The notes below the pieces were generated by a model. It worked only from the letters and a program-made list of their open reading frames with translations, had not been told where the DNA came from and ran no database searches. The position numbers and the translations under genes were made by a program. From Xenorhabdus japonica (GTDB lineage: Bacteria > Pseudomonadota > Gammaproteobacteria > Enterobacterales > Enterobacteriaceae), in the NCBI RefSeq assembly GCF_900115195.1, contig NZ_FOVO01000012.1:21963-85962 (forward strand): a stretch of DNA of 64,000 nt, read 5' to 3'. This document shows, one piece after another, positions 18,218 to 27,106 of the stretch; positions within the stretch are counted from its first letter, which is position 1, and each line of letters opens with the position of its first letter.

Positions 18218-19000
18218 ATGATCCGATCTTTATGGATTGCCAAGACTGGGCTGGATGCTCAGCAAACAAATATGGATGTTATTGCCAACAACCTGGCAAA
18301 CGTCAGTACCAATGGTTTTAAACGCCAACGTGCGGTGTTCGAAGATTTGCTCTATCAAACCGAACGTCAGCCGGGTGCAATGTCATCTGAACAGACGAAC
18401 TTGCCATCAGGTTTACAGATTGGTACAGGTGCGCGTCCGGTAGCGACTGAGCGGCTGCACAATCAGGGCAATTTGGCACAGACCGATAACAGCAAAGACG
18501 TGGCAATCAAGGGACAGGGTTTTTTTCAAATCCAGATGCCTGATGGCACAATTGGTTATACGCGTGATGGTTCATTTCAGCAGGATCAGAACGGTCAGTT
18601 GGTCACTGTCGGCGGTTTTCAGGTCGTGCCTGCCATCATTATTCCAGACAATGCCACCAAGATGAGTATCGCCCGTGACGGGATCGTCAGCGTGAATGTG
18701 CAGGGGCAAAGTGCGCCTCAGCAGGTTGGGCAACTGACGCTGACCACGTTTATCAATGAAAGTGGTTTGGAAAGCATCGGTGAGAACCTGTATCTGGAAA
18801 CCAACAGTTCTGGTGTTCCGGTAGAAAATGCACCGGGCATCAATGGCGCAGGGTTGCTCTATCAAGGTTATGTTGAAACGTCTAATGTTAATGTGGCGGA
18901 AGAACTGGTCAATATGATTCAGGTTCAGCGAGCCTATGAAATCAACAGTAAAGCGGTGTCGACATCTGATCAGATGCTGCAAAAACTGACTCAGCTATAA
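18218..19000 (+). CDS. flgG: Flagellar distal rod protein FlgG
   Basis: FlgG forms the distal rod that traverses the P and L rings. The 260-residue product shows [21 protein letters not shown] at the N-terminus with [21 protein letters not shown], and the C-terminal [20 protein letters not shown] segment followed by [15 protein letters not shown]. These features and the 260-residue length are exactly those of enteric FlgG. AGGGGA lies before the ATG. Confidence 0.98.
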   Translation: MIRSLWIAKTGLDAQQTNMDVIANNLANVSTNGFKRQRAVFEDLLYQTERQPGAMSSEQTNLPSGLQIGTGARPVATERLHNQGNLAQTDNSKDVAIKGQGFFQIQMPDGTIGYTRDGSFQQDQNGQLVTVGGFQVVPAIIIPDNATKMSIARDGIVSVNVQGQSAPQQVGQLTLTTFINESGLESIGENLYLETNSSGVPVENAPGINGAGLLYQGYVETSNVNVAEELVNMIQVQRAYEINSKAVSTSDQMLQKLTQL

Positions 19001-19071
19001 CCTAATTATTAATGGTGGAGGGGGAAAGCGTTCCTCCACTATTATCTACGATAAACTTAAGAGCATAGAAG

Positions 19072-19848
19072 ATGGATACAATGCCCGTTGCCGAAAGCCA
19101 TGCTAAAAACCATGTAGCTGGCTCCACTGGTTTACGGAAAAACCAGAGAAATAAGTGGCGTATCAGCATATCTGTGGCGGTACTCGCATTGTCGGCACTG
19201 ACATTAGGGGGCTGTGCTTATATCCCGCACAAGCCGCTGGTGAGAGGGCAGACAACAGCAAACCCCGCCGAAGCGCCTGCTCCCACGCCAAATGGTTCAA
19301 TTTTTCAAGTTGTCCAACCGGTCTATTACGGTTACCAACCACTTTTTGAAGACCGTCGTCCACGTAATATCGGTGATACGCTGACCATTATCTTGCAAGA
19401 GAACGTTAGTGCGAGCAAAAATTCTTCGGCCAATGCCAGTCGAAATGGAAAAACCGGTTTCGTGGCTGCCTTGACCCCTCGTTTCTTGCAGGGTTTGATA
19501 GGTGGTGAGAAAACCGATTTGGGCATGGAAGGCAATAATGAGTTTGGTGGTAAGGGTGGAGCGAATGCCAACAATACATTCAAGGGCACGATTACCGTGA
19601 CCGTGAATAAACTGCTGGCAAACGGCAACCTGCATGTGGTAGGGGAAAAACAGATTGCCATCAATCAGGGAACGGAATTTATTCGTTTCTCTGGCGTTGT
19701 TAACCCGCGCACGATTACTGGCAACAATACAGTGAGTTCCAACCAAGTTGCAGATGCCCGTATTGAATATGTTGGTGATGGCTACATCAACGAATCGCAG
19801 CATATGGGTTGGTTGCAACGTTTCTTTATGAATATCTCACCGTTTTAA
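19072..19848 (+). CDS. flgH: Flagellar L-ring lipoprotein FlgH
   Basis: FlgH is a lipoprotein that forms the outer-membrane L ring. The lipobox LTLGGC places the lipid-modified Cys at residue 48 from the ATG at 19072. A signal region this long is unusual: enteric FlgH normally has about 20 residues before the Cys. A second ATG at 19081 is possible, and no internal ATG lies closer to the hydrophobic stretch. The mature part has the conserved [32 protein letters not shown] and [15 protein letters not shown] segments. The gap of 71 bases from flgG is larger than elsewhere in the operon. Confidence 0.95.
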   Translation: MDTMPVAESHAKNHVAGSTGLRKNQRNKWRISISVAVLALSALTLGGCAYIPHKPLVRGQTTANPAEAPAPTPNGSIFQVVQPVYYGYQPLFEDRRPRNIGDTLTIILQENVSASKNSSANASRNGKTGFVAALTPRFLQGLIGGEKTDLGMEGNNEFGGKGGANANNTFKGTITVTVNKLLANGNLHVVGEKQIAINQGTEFIRFSGVVNPRTITGNNTVSSNQVADARIEYVGDGYINESQHMGWLQRFFMNISPF

Positions 19849-19863
19849 AAGAGGATGGTCAGG

Positions 19864-20982
19864 ATGAGAAAATTAGTCGCCAGCCTTTTTACGCTTTTGT
19901 TGGTGTTATCCGGTATGTTCGCGTCTACCCGTGTTTTTGCGGAGCGTATTCGCGACTTGACGACCATTGAAGGAATTAGGGATAACGCACTGATTGGTTA
20001 TGGTTTAGTGGTTGGGCTGGATGGAACGGGTGACCAAACCATGCAGACGCCTTTTACCACCCAAAGCCTGAGCAATATGCTGTCACAGTTGGGCATTACC
20101 GTACCACCCGGTACGAATATGCAGCTTAAGAACGTAGCTGCTGTAATGGTGACAGCAAAGTTGCCACCTTTCGCACGTTCAGGGCAAAACATTGACGTTG
20201 TGGTTTCCTCATTGGGTAATGCCAAGAGCCTGCGTGGTGGTACATTGCTGATGACCCCGTTGAAAGGAGTGGATAATCAGATCTACGCATTGGCTCAAGG
20301 GAATATCCTAGTGGGCGGTGCTGGTGCGAGTGCGGGCGGAAACAGCATCAAAATCAATCAGCTTGCAGGAGGCCTTATTTCGAATGGTGCGGTGATTGAA
20401 CGTGAATTGCCGACGCAATTCGGCCAGAAAAGCACGTTGAACCTGCAATTGAATGATGATGATTTCAGCTTGGCTCAGCAGATTAGTGATGCGATCAACC
20501 GTCTGAAAGGCACAGGAACTGCAACACCACTGGATTCCCGTACCGTTCAGTTGCGTCTGCCAATCGAAAACAGCGAGCAGGTTAAGTTTCTGTCTCAAGT
20601 TCAGAATGTAAATATTCGTGTTAATGCTGGCGATGCCAAAGTGATTTTCAACTCCCGTACAGGATCGGTCGTCATGAATCGCAATGTCACACTGGATAGC
20701 TGTGCGATTGCACATGGTAGTCTTTCGGTAACCGTTGAACGTCAAACTGCGGTCAGTCAGCCTGATACACCATTGGCAGGAGGAAATACCGTCGTAACTC
20801 GCAATACAGCCATTGGCATTCAGGAACAGGGCGGTGCATTGCAAAAAGTCAATGCCAGCGCGAATCTGACTCAAGTTATACGGGCATTGAATGCACTTGG
20901 TGCAACGCCAACGGATTTGATGTCGATTTTGCAGGCGATGGAGGGCGCAGGCTGTCTGCGTGCGAAGTTGGAGATTATCTGA
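19864..20982 (+). CDS. flgI: Flagellar P-ring protein FlgI
   Basis: FlgI forms the periplasmic P ring around the rod. The ATG at 19864 ([17 protein letters not shown]) is preferred over 19855, because GAGG lies 9 bases upstream of it, while the first ATG directly abuts that sequence. The precursor is 372 residues with a clear signal peptide. Conserved stretches are [20 protein letters not shown] and [16 protein letters not shown] near the start, and [18 protein letters not shown] at the end. The stop overlaps the flgJ start by one base (TGATG). Confidence 0.97.
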   Translation: MRKLVASLFTLLLVLSGMFASTRVFAERIRDLTTIEGIRDNALIGYGLVVGLDGTGDQTMQTPFTTQSLSNMLSQLGITVPPGTNMQLKNVAAVMVTAKLPPFARSGQNIDVVVSSLGNAKSLRGGTLLMTPLKGVDNQIYALAQGNILVGGAGASAGGNSIKINQLAGGLISNGAVIERELPTQFGQKSTLNLQLNDDDFSLAQQISDAINRLKGTGTATPLDSRTVQLRLPIENSEQVKFLSQVQNVNIRVNAGDAKVIFNSRTGSVVMNRNVTLDSCAIAHGSLSVTVERQTAVSQPDTPLAGGNTVVTRNTAIGIQEQGGALQKVNASANLTQVIRALNALGATPTDLMSILQAMEGAGCLRAKLEII

Positions 20983-21947
20983 TGAATGATTTTCTGACGA
21001 TGCCCAATGCTGCTTACGATGTTAATTCGCTGCATTCATTGAAAGCTAAACTGTCACAGGAACCACAACAAGGGCTACGGCAAGTAGCCCAACAACTGGA
21101 AGGTGTCTTCGTTCAGATGATGCTGAAAAGCATGCGTTCCTCATTACCACAGGATGGTATGTTGAGCAGTGACCAGACGCGTTTTTATACTTCGATGTAC
21201 GATCAGCAAATTGCACAAGACCTTTCTCAAAAGGGATTGGGGTTTGCTGATATGATCGTCAAGCAATTCTCTAACGCTAATAATATGCCTAGTGAATTGG
21301 CAGGCACGATGCCGATGCCGCTGGACAATGAAATCCTGCAAACATTACCGAAGCAGGCATTGGAACAATTCATGCGCCGGGCTATACCTGAAGACGCATC
21401 TTCATCTTTCTCCAATGGAGCCATTAAGTCGAAGCCATTGCCAATGCAAAGCGCCAGCTTTGTTTCCATGCTTTCCGTACCGGCACAGTTGGCAAGCCAG
21501 CAAAGCGGTATTCCTCACTTATTGATTATTGCGCAGGCCGCACTGGAGTCAGGTTGGGGACAACGGGAAATTCTGACCGCAGAAGGCAAACCGAGCTATA
21601 ACCTGTTTGGCATCAAAGCGGGGAAACACTGGAAAGGGCCTGTCACCAATATTATGACGACGGAATATATTGAGGGTGAGCCGAAGAAATTACAGGACGG
21701 CTTTCGTGTGTATGGTTCTTATGTGGAAGCGATAACGGATTACGTCAAGTTGCTGACAGAAAATCCCCGCTACGTCAAAGTCGCTCAATCCACGACAGCA
21801 GAGCAGGGGGCGTACTCTTTGCAGGATGCGGGATACGCTACCGATCCTGGTTATGCCAAAAAATTAGTGTCACTGATTCAGCAGTTAAAAAATACCGGCA
21901 ATCAGATGGCAAAAGCCTATGCCTATGATTTAGATAACTTATTTTAA
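20982..21947 (+). CDS. flgJ: Peptidoglycan hydrolase and rod cap FlgJ
   Basis: FlgJ has two parts: an N-terminal rod-capping domain (about residues 1-110, with QLEGVFVQMMLKSMRSSLP) and a C-terminal glucosaminidase that opens the peptidoglycan for the rod. The catalytic Glu is at about residue 189 in AALESGWGQREI; YNLFGIKAG and the Y-x-x-x-x-Y stretch near the end support a GH73-type fold. The 321 residues match the dual-domain form of Gammaproteobacteria. It is translationally coupled to flgI. Confidence 0.97.
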   Translation: MNDFLTMPNAAYDVNSLHSLKAKLSQEPQQGLRQVAQQLEGVFVQMMLKSMRSSLPQDGMLSSDQTRFYTSMYDQQIAQDLSQKGLGFADMIVKQFSNANNMPSELAGTMPMPLDNEILQTLPKQALEQFMRRAIPEDASSSFSNGAIKSKPLPMQSASFVSMLSVPAQLASQQSGIPHLLIIAQAALESGWGQREILTAEGKPSYNLFGIKAGKHWKGPVTNIMTTEYIEGEPKKLQDGFRVYGSYVEAITDYVKLLTENPRYVKVAQSTTAEQGAYSLQDAGYATDPGYAKKLVSLIQQLKNTGNQMAKAYAYDLDNLF

Positions 21948-21994
21948 TCAATCTGATTTTAAGTGGTGGGTATCGAAATCAAGAGCATTTTTGT

Positions 21995-22021
21995 TCAAGG
22001 AACAGGGAGCTTTGCCGATAA
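21995..22021 (+). promoter_or_regulatory. Sigma-28 promoter of flgKL
   Basis: TCAA (21995-21998), 15 bases, GCCGATAA (22014-22021). The consensus for FliA is TAAA-N15-GCCGATAA, so the -10 box is perfect and the -35 has one change. It lies 62 bases before the flgK start, as expected for late expression of the hook-filament junction proteins. Confidence 0.85.
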
Positions 22022-22083
22022 CTGTAACAGTGAATGACCTCCTATCAATGATAGGTTTAAAGAAAACGTAAAAGGATCTACAC

Positions 22084-23724
22084 ATGTCCAATAGTCTAAT
22101 GAATACTGCCATGAGTGGTATTAATGCCGCGCAGGTGGCAATGGGTGTAGTGGGTAATAACATTGCCAACTCCAAAAACGCGGACTATAACCGACAGACT
22201 ACCGTGATAACGCAAAATAATGGAGCCATGTCGCCAGCGGGGTTTGTCGGCAACGGAGTGGTTGTCAGCACCATTAACCGTGAATACAATGAGTTCATCA
22301 ACCAGCAATACAATGAGGCACAAACTAAATACGCCGCATTGAATGCCCAGAACGAACAGATCACTAAAATTAATAATCTATTGGCAGATAGAAACACTAA
22401 CCTGTCCAATTCTATCGAAGATGTCTTCAAGAGTTTGGGAGCTGTTGAAAGCAATGCGGAAGACAGCGCTGCCAGAACGACGGTGTTGGGTAAAGTGGAA
22501 AGCTTAGTTAGCCGATTCAAAGAAGCTGATGGTTTTCTGAGCCAGATAGATGACAGCATTAATTTCCAAATTGAACAAAATGTTAAAGGGATCAATCAAT
22601 ACGCGGAAGAAATTGCCAAGCTGAACAATGAAATTACGCGTATGCGTAGTACAGGCAGGGGCGAACCGCTGGCGTTGCTGGATAGGCGTGATGAAGCGGT
22701 TAACCAATTAAATCAATTGGTGGAAGTCAACGTCGTTAAGCAGGATGGTGACACTTATAACGTCTCATTCGGTGGTGGCATGATGCTGGTATCGGGCAAT
22801 AAGTCCTATCAGATGGAAGCGATCCCATCCAGCACTGACAGTGGTCGTATCACGCTGGGCTATAACAATGGTACAGTCGGCACCAAAGAAATTGATGAAC
22901 GCTTTATCTCCCAAGGCGCATTGGGCGGTGCATTACAAGTGCGCAAAGAAGAGGTGGATTCAACCCGCAATAAATTGAACCAACTGGCTTTGGTGATGGC
23001 GGATCAATTCAATCAGGTGCAGAATGGCGGTTTTGACCTGCACAACGAGAAAGGTGTTGATTTCTTTAATTTCACTAAACCTGGCGTCATTTCCAATAGC
23101 AACAATAAAGGCACGGCTGAGATTACGGTGGAATATACCGATACCACCAAAGTAAAAGCGAGTGACTATACCCTCAAATTTGAAGGTGGAGATTGGAAAG
23201 TTCAGCGTGTTTCTGACAGAGAGATGATCCCAGTGAAAAAAGGCGGGGATACGCTGGAGTTTGATGGTCTGAAAGTCAAGATCGATTCTGCCAAGGCAGA
23301 AGAACACGATGCTTACACCCTGAAAACGGTCAGCAATGTCGTGGCAACCTTGAAAGTGAATCTGAAAGATTCTTCCAAATTGGCGACGGCCAGTGTCAAA
23401 AATGCCGGCCAAAGCGATAACCGTAATACGAAGAAATTCCTTGAATTACAGAATAAGAAGTTGGTTGATGGAAAATCCTCCTTTGCAGGAGCGTACGCAT
23501 CACTGGTCAGTACTGTAGGCACCTCTGCAAATAAAATTCAAGGGCATGTCGAAACGCAGGGGAACATCGTTGATAAGATAAATTCAACTCGCCAATCTAT
23601 TTCTGGTGTCAATATGGATGAAGAATACGGCGAATTGCAACGCTTGCAGCAGTATTATCTGGCAAATGCCCGCGTGATCCAGACTGCAACAACATTGTTC
23701 GATGCGATTTTGAATATTCGTTAA
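22084..23724 (+). CDS. flgK: Hook-filament junction protein FlgK (HAP1)
   Basis: FlgK is the first junction protein between hook and filament, exported with the FlgN chaperone. The 546-residue protein has the axial N-terminus (SLMNTAMSGINAAQVAMGV with NNIANSKNADYNRQ) and the C-terminal segment SGVNMDEEYGELQRLQQYYLANARV followed by TLFDAILNIR, both diagnostic. The central region (roughly residues 330-450) is Lys/Thr/Asp-rich and is the variable domain. A sigma-28 promoter precedes it. It is followed by flgL after 36 bases. Confidence 0.98.
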   Translation: MSNSLMNTAMSGINAAQVAMGVVGNNIANSKNADYNRQTTVITQNNGAMSPAGFVGNGVVVSTINREYNEFINQQYNEAQTKYAALNAQNEQITKINNLLADRNTNLSNSIEDVFKSLGAVESNAEDSAARTTVLGKVESLVSRFKEADGFLSQIDDSINFQIEQNVKGINQYAEEIAKLNNEITRMRSTGRGEPLALLDRRDEAVNQLNQLVEVNVVKQDGDTYNVSFGGGMMLVSGNKSYQMEAIPSSTDSGRITLGYNNGTVGTKEIDERFISQGALGGALQVRKEEVDSTRNKLNQLALVMADQFNQVQNGGFDLHNEKGVDFFNFTKPGVISNSNNKGTAEITVEYTDTTKVKASDYTLKFEGGDWKVQRVSDREMIPVKKGGDTLEFDGLKVKIDSAKAEEHDAYTLKTVSNVVATLKVNLKDSSKLATASVKNAGQSDNRNTKKFLELQNKKLVDGKSSFAGAYASLVSTVGTSANKIQGHVETQGNIVDKINSTRQSISGVNMDEEYGELQRLQQYYLANARVIQTATTLFDAILNIR

Positions 23725-23760
23725 TCACCGTTTGGCTGAAGATAAAAAGGGAATGATATT

Positions 23761-24726
23761 GTGCGTGTAAGTACGAATCAATTATATACTCAGAAAATGA
23801 ATGGGATTTTTGGCGCCCAATCAAAATTTATGAAATCGGGTGAGCAACTGTCGAGTGGTCGTCGGGTAATTAATCCATCCGATGATCCTTTGGCGGCTTC
23901 GCAGTACATCATGGTTTCTCAATCTGAATCGAAAAACCAGCAATTTGTCACTGTTCGTGACTTTGCCAAAAATACCATGTCAGCACAGTTAAACATTACC
24001 AATAATGTTGTAACAGCTACCACTAGTGTTTTGAGTGCATGGGTGGCAGCCTCAGATAAGACTAGTGATCAAGATCGTGCATCCTATGCACAGCAGTTGG
24101 AAGGTCTTAAACAAGAATTGCTGAATTTAAGTAATAAAACCGATGGGAATAATCGTTATATTTTTGCTGGCTACAAGACGGATGTACCGCCTTTCGTCGC
24201 AGATAGCAGTGGAAAGGTGAGCTATGTCGGTGGTCATGAACAAATAACGCAGAAAGTAGATGATAACCGTTCGATGATTATCGCTCATACCGGCCAGCAG
24301 GTCTTTTTATCCCAGCCCAGCAAACCGATCAAAGAACCTGATGGCAAAACTAACAGTGAATCAGATATTTTCGCTTCCATTGATATGGCGATCAAGGCAC
24401 TGGACGTTTCGTACAGCACGGCAAGTGAGGACGAAAAAAACGAAGCCAAGGAATTGATGGATAAAGCTAACCGTGGTATTCGCAATAGCCTAGAAAACTT
24501 CTATTCCGTGCAAGCCGTGTTGGGTTTGCAGCTTGATGAGCTGGATAAGTTAGATGCGCTTAGTGATGAACGTAGGACATTGAATGAAGTGCGTAAAGGA
24601 GAATTAGTTAATGTCGATTTGGTATCCACTATTTCCGATTACCGCCAGCAACAAGCTGCATTGCAAGCTTCCTTCATCGCATTTACTGACTTAAAAGGCA
24701 TGTCTTTGTTTGAGATGCATCGCTAA
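23761..24726 (+). CDS. flgL: Hook-filament junction protein FlgL (HAP3)
   Basis: FlgL is the second junction protein and adapts the hook to the flagellin filament. The 321-residue product starts at a GTG (MRVSTNQLYTQKMNGIF), with AAAGGGA about ten bases upstream. The flagellin-like N-terminal segment is SGEQLSSGRRVINPSDDP and the C-terminus is VDLVSTISDYRQQQAALQAS plus FTDLKGMSLFE. It is the last gene of this flagellar block; the stop is followed by a terminator and then by accessory DNA, so the junction with the NRPS island is here. Confidence 0.97.
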   Translation: MRVSTNQLYTQKMNGIFGAQSKFMKSGEQLSSGRRVINPSDDPLAASQYIMVSQSESKNQQFVTVRDFAKNTMSAQLNITNNVVTATTSVLSAWVAASDKTSDQDRASYAQQLEGLKQELLNLSNKTDGNNRYIFAGYKTDVPPFVADSSGKVSYVGGHEQITQKVDDNRSMIIAHTGQQVFLSQPSKPIKEPDGKTNSESDIFASIDMAIKALDVSYSTASEDEKNEAKELMDKANRGIRNSLENFYSVQAVLGLQLDELDKLDALSDERRTLNEVRKGELVNVDLVSTISDYRQQQAALQASFIAFTDLKGMSLFEMHR

Positions 24727-24756
24727 CCAAAATTAGGTATATAGCGCTTTTCATTG

Positions 24757-24821
24757 TAGGCCCTTGTTCTTTCCCCATTGAATTTGGAAGGTGATTTGGG
24801 AAGTCAAGGGCTTATTTTTTG
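24757..24821 (+). terminator. Terminator of flgKL
   Basis: TAGGCCCTTG (24757-24766) pairs with CAAGGGCTTA (24805-24814; one G-T wobble), with a 38-base loop and TTTTTT directly after. The loop is long, but stem and T-tract are good. Confidence 0.6.
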
Positions 24822-24839
24822 TTTTCATTTTTGAATTTG

Positions 24840-25062
24840 TTGCAGCTGCGGCATCAAAATAATGTTCGTTTTGGTCATCGAAACATTAAACGTCGGATAC
24901 GGCCGATATCAGGCTTCAAATCATTTCGCCGGACCCAAACGATTTTAGCAGGGATAGAGCTCGTTTCAATGCTTCGTAAAGAGCAATACTTATAACCAGA
25001 AGAGAAGATATTGTCACCGGCAGGGAGGTTTTATCGATTGACTGCGCAAATAGCAATTAACC
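24840..25062 (+). mobile_element. IS6-family transposase C-terminal remnant
   Basis: In the frame of base 24852 the translation reads HQNNVRFGHRNIKRRIRP, then GFKSFRR, TILAGIELVSMLRKEQ, a stop at 24993-24995, then LSPAGRFYRL. This is the C-terminal end of IS6/IS26-type transposases (pattern recalled: N-N-x-x-E-Q-D-H-R-x-x-K-R-R-x-R-P-M-L-G-F-K-S-F, then L-A-G-I-E-L). The catalytic E-Q-D-H-R equivalent reads R-F-G-H-R and an in-frame stop is present, so it is dead. The rest of the element and its inverted repeats are gone. It marks the left boundary of the NRPS island. Confidence 0.75.
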
Positions 25063-25191
25063 CCGCATTTGACATCTATAATGATTTTGTTCCAGATGTT
25101 GGTTAGAGGTTGATTCTTTCATAAAACAAGGGTGAACCCATAGTTCTAAAAGAGTGGTTCTAAAAGAATTGATTATCTCAAGTTTTATTTT

Positions 25192-25230
25192 TTAAGCATT
25201 AATTCCCCTAAAGGGGGAATTAATGCTTAA
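25192..25230. repeat. Long perfect hairpin after the esterase gene
   Basis: Bases 25192-25208 and 25214-25230 are 17-base perfect inverted repeats (core TTAAGCATTAATTCCCC) around a 5-base loop. It lies 23 bases beyond the esterase stop and probably ends that minus-strand transcript, yet on the minus strand an A-run, not a T-run, follows, so it is not a canonical terminator in either direction. Confidence 0.6.
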
Positions 25231-25252
25231 TACGTTAATAAATCGTATCAAT

Positions 25253-26182
25253 TTATATTTTAACACCATGATAGCCGGATAAAATTAATTCCCATTCCTG
25301 TTGAGCAAACCAAGTTTGAGTATCACCATTATAATGCATTTCATCGGGTAGGAAGACGCCATATTCAGAAGCAATGCCAGTGTAATTTGGCGAATTTCGT
25401 GCATCAATCAACGTACGGTATTTAGGAGCCACAGCAATGACATCTTTAATTGCTTCATCCACATAGCTGGTATTGAGAGGATCGAACGCTACCGAAAGCG
25501 GGTAATATAATCGCCATGGGATCTGACGGGAGCCAATGGCATGACTGATGCCAGTGATGATACGGGTAAAATTCATCTCTGATGCTTTGGCCGCTGCTAA
25601 ACTCTCAGTTTCTGCTTCCCATTGGTTCCAATGTACTGCCAGAATGCGTGGATTTTTGCCCATCTTGCGCAATGACTCAACTGCCATGCGTAAGGTTCTA
25701 ATCGCGCGGGGATAAAGGGATTCTACATCTTTTGGATCGCGCTCTGGTGCCCAGCGATTATCGGGAGGGTTATTTAAGTACATGCCCTGACCGCCGTAAC
25801 CCATTAAAATCACATAAAGATCGGGTAAATTCAGCGTATTACCCTGATTAATATGAGCTTGCCAGAATTTAGCGAAACGGTTGGCGATATTGTAAGGATG
25901 ATCTTGATTACCACGTGCTAAACCGACAGGAGCACCAATATTGGCATTACCAAAACTGGTCAATCCTGTCCAATTAATGGTAGTAAAGTTGACGCTATAG
26001 ATTTCTGGCAGGGATAGAGTGAATACATTATTTAATCCCTGGGTAATTCTTTCATCTGGTAGCAGCAGTGTACCGTGACCATAGCTATTAGACTGCCCAA
26101 GAACGATGAAAAGAGGAGCATCATTGGCTTCCCATGACAAATATTTCATTTCGGGAGAGTGAAGCGGTTTGTATGTCATCAT
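25253..26182 (-). CDS. SASA/SGNH-type carbohydrate esterase-like protein
   Basis: The 309-residue protein has no signal peptide and no membrane segment. The blocks of sialate O-acetylesterase-like (SASA, SGNH-hydrolase) enzymes are visible: FIVLGQSNSYG near residue 30 with the nucleophile Ser in GQSN, VILMGYGGQGM near residue 128, HWNQWEAE near residue 187 (equivalent to the W-x-Q-G-E block), and LPDEMHYNGD near the end with the expected catalytic Asp-x-x-His. Inference: an intracellular deacylase of an acetylated or acylated small molecule. AAGGAGA precedes the ATG. It is divergent from the DUF1349-SDR pair and lies in the NRPS island, so a role in tailoring or self-protection is possible but unproven. 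No exact family name is claimed. Confidence 0.65.
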   Translation of the reverse strand: MMTYKPLHSPEMKYLSWEANDAPLFIVLGQSNSYGHGTLLLPDERITQGLNNVFTLSLPEIYSVNFTTINWTGLTSFGNANIGAPVGLARGNQDHPYNIANRFAKFWQAHINQGNTLNLPDLYVILMGYGGQGMYLNNPPDNRWAPERDPKDVESLYPRAIRTLRMAVESLRKMGKNPRILAVHWNQWEAETESLAAAKASEMNFTRIITGISHAIGSRQIPWRLYYPLSVAFDPLNTSYVDEAIKDVIAVAPKYRTLIDARNSPNYTGIASEYGVFLPDEMHYNGDTQTWFAQQEWELILSGYHGVKI

Positions 26183-26503
26183 TGTCTCCTTAAAATATAT
26201 GAATTAATTAGATGTCGCACTCCTTGCCAAAAAATTATTTATGTCAGATAAAGTATAAATAGTTAATCAATCCGATCTATTTTGCAATACGATTCATGTC
26301 TCACTGAAATTCCACAAGAGAATTTTCATATTGCTATCAATTAATGGTTCATCCAGCATAAAAAAAGACATAGCAGAATAAATTAGAAAAATATTTAGTA
26401 TTATCTACCCATGCGGAATTATGTGATGAGATTTTATATCTTGTTCTTGAAAATGGCGTAAATTCGTTAATTGCATTTGATATTACACAGTGAGAATCCC
26501 GAC
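26183..26503. promoter_or_regulatory. Divergent spacer between esterase and DUF1349 genes
   Basis: This 321-base AT-rich region must hold the two divergent promoters. No operator or clear -35/-10 pair stands out, and no RNA gene is seen. Confidence 0.45.
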
Positions 26504-27106
26504 ATGCTGAAACATGTTTTTACAAAACTACCCAAAAATAGCACGGTTAATTGGCTTAATCCCCCGCCTTATTGGGAAACTGATATGGGATTGTGCAGAA
26601 TGAAACCTGCATCTGGGACGGATTTTTGGCGGGAAACGTATTTTGGTCATACAGCGGATAACGGACATGCTTTATTGGCTTCTTTCTGTAGCAATATTGT
26701 GATTTCAACGGATGTTATTTTTTCACCTCAGCATGATTATGATCAGGCTGGATTAATGATCCGTTTGTCCGATAAAAATTGGATAAAGTTTTCCGTGGAA
26801 CTGGAGCCAGACAAAACGATTAAGCTTGGTACTACAGTGACATCGCAAGGAATATCTGATTGGTCTGGTGAAGTGATAGCGACTATTGATACATTGATAG
26901 CTCCGATTACCCTAATTGCTGAAATATCATCGGGAGCCTGTTTGTTATCCATGAGACAAGGTGATGAATTGGCACAAACCGTCAGAATCACACCATTGCC
27001 GCTAGTAAAATCCAATGAAGCATGGGCTGGTATCTATGCTGCTTGCCCACGGGAATCCGGGTTTATAGCTAACTTTGAAAACACATCAATGAGGACAAGA
27101 AAATGA
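26504..27106 (+). CDS. DUF1349 family protein
   Basis: A cytoplasmic-looking protein of 200 residues from the ATG at 26504 (MLKHVFTKLPKNS). The TTG at 26471 would add 11 residues without support. DUF1349 landmarks are WLNPPPYW, SGTDFWRETYFGHTADNGH, YDQAGLMIRLSDKNWIKFSVE and a later ISDWSGE; the fold is a concanavalin-like beta-sandwich related to fungal 'regulation of enolase' proteins, with unproven activity. The stop overlaps the SDR start by 4 bases (ATGA), so the two are co-translated. In this island it is presumed to act with the SDR. Function unknown. Confidence 0.75.
   Translation: MLKHVFTKLPKNSTVNWLNPPPYWETDMGLCRMKPASGTDFWRETYFGHTADNGHALLASFCSNIVISTDVIFSPQHDYDQAGLMIRLSDKNWIKFSVELEPDKTIKLGTTVTSQGISDWSGEVIATIDTLIAPITLIAEISSGACLLSMRQGDELAQTVRITPLPLVKSNEAWAGIYAACPRESGFIANFENTSMRTRK

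Noticed and set aside
20308..20874. 188-residue open frame antisense to flgI
   Set aside because: Covered by a confident gene on the other strand; composition and lack of motifs show a shadow frame.
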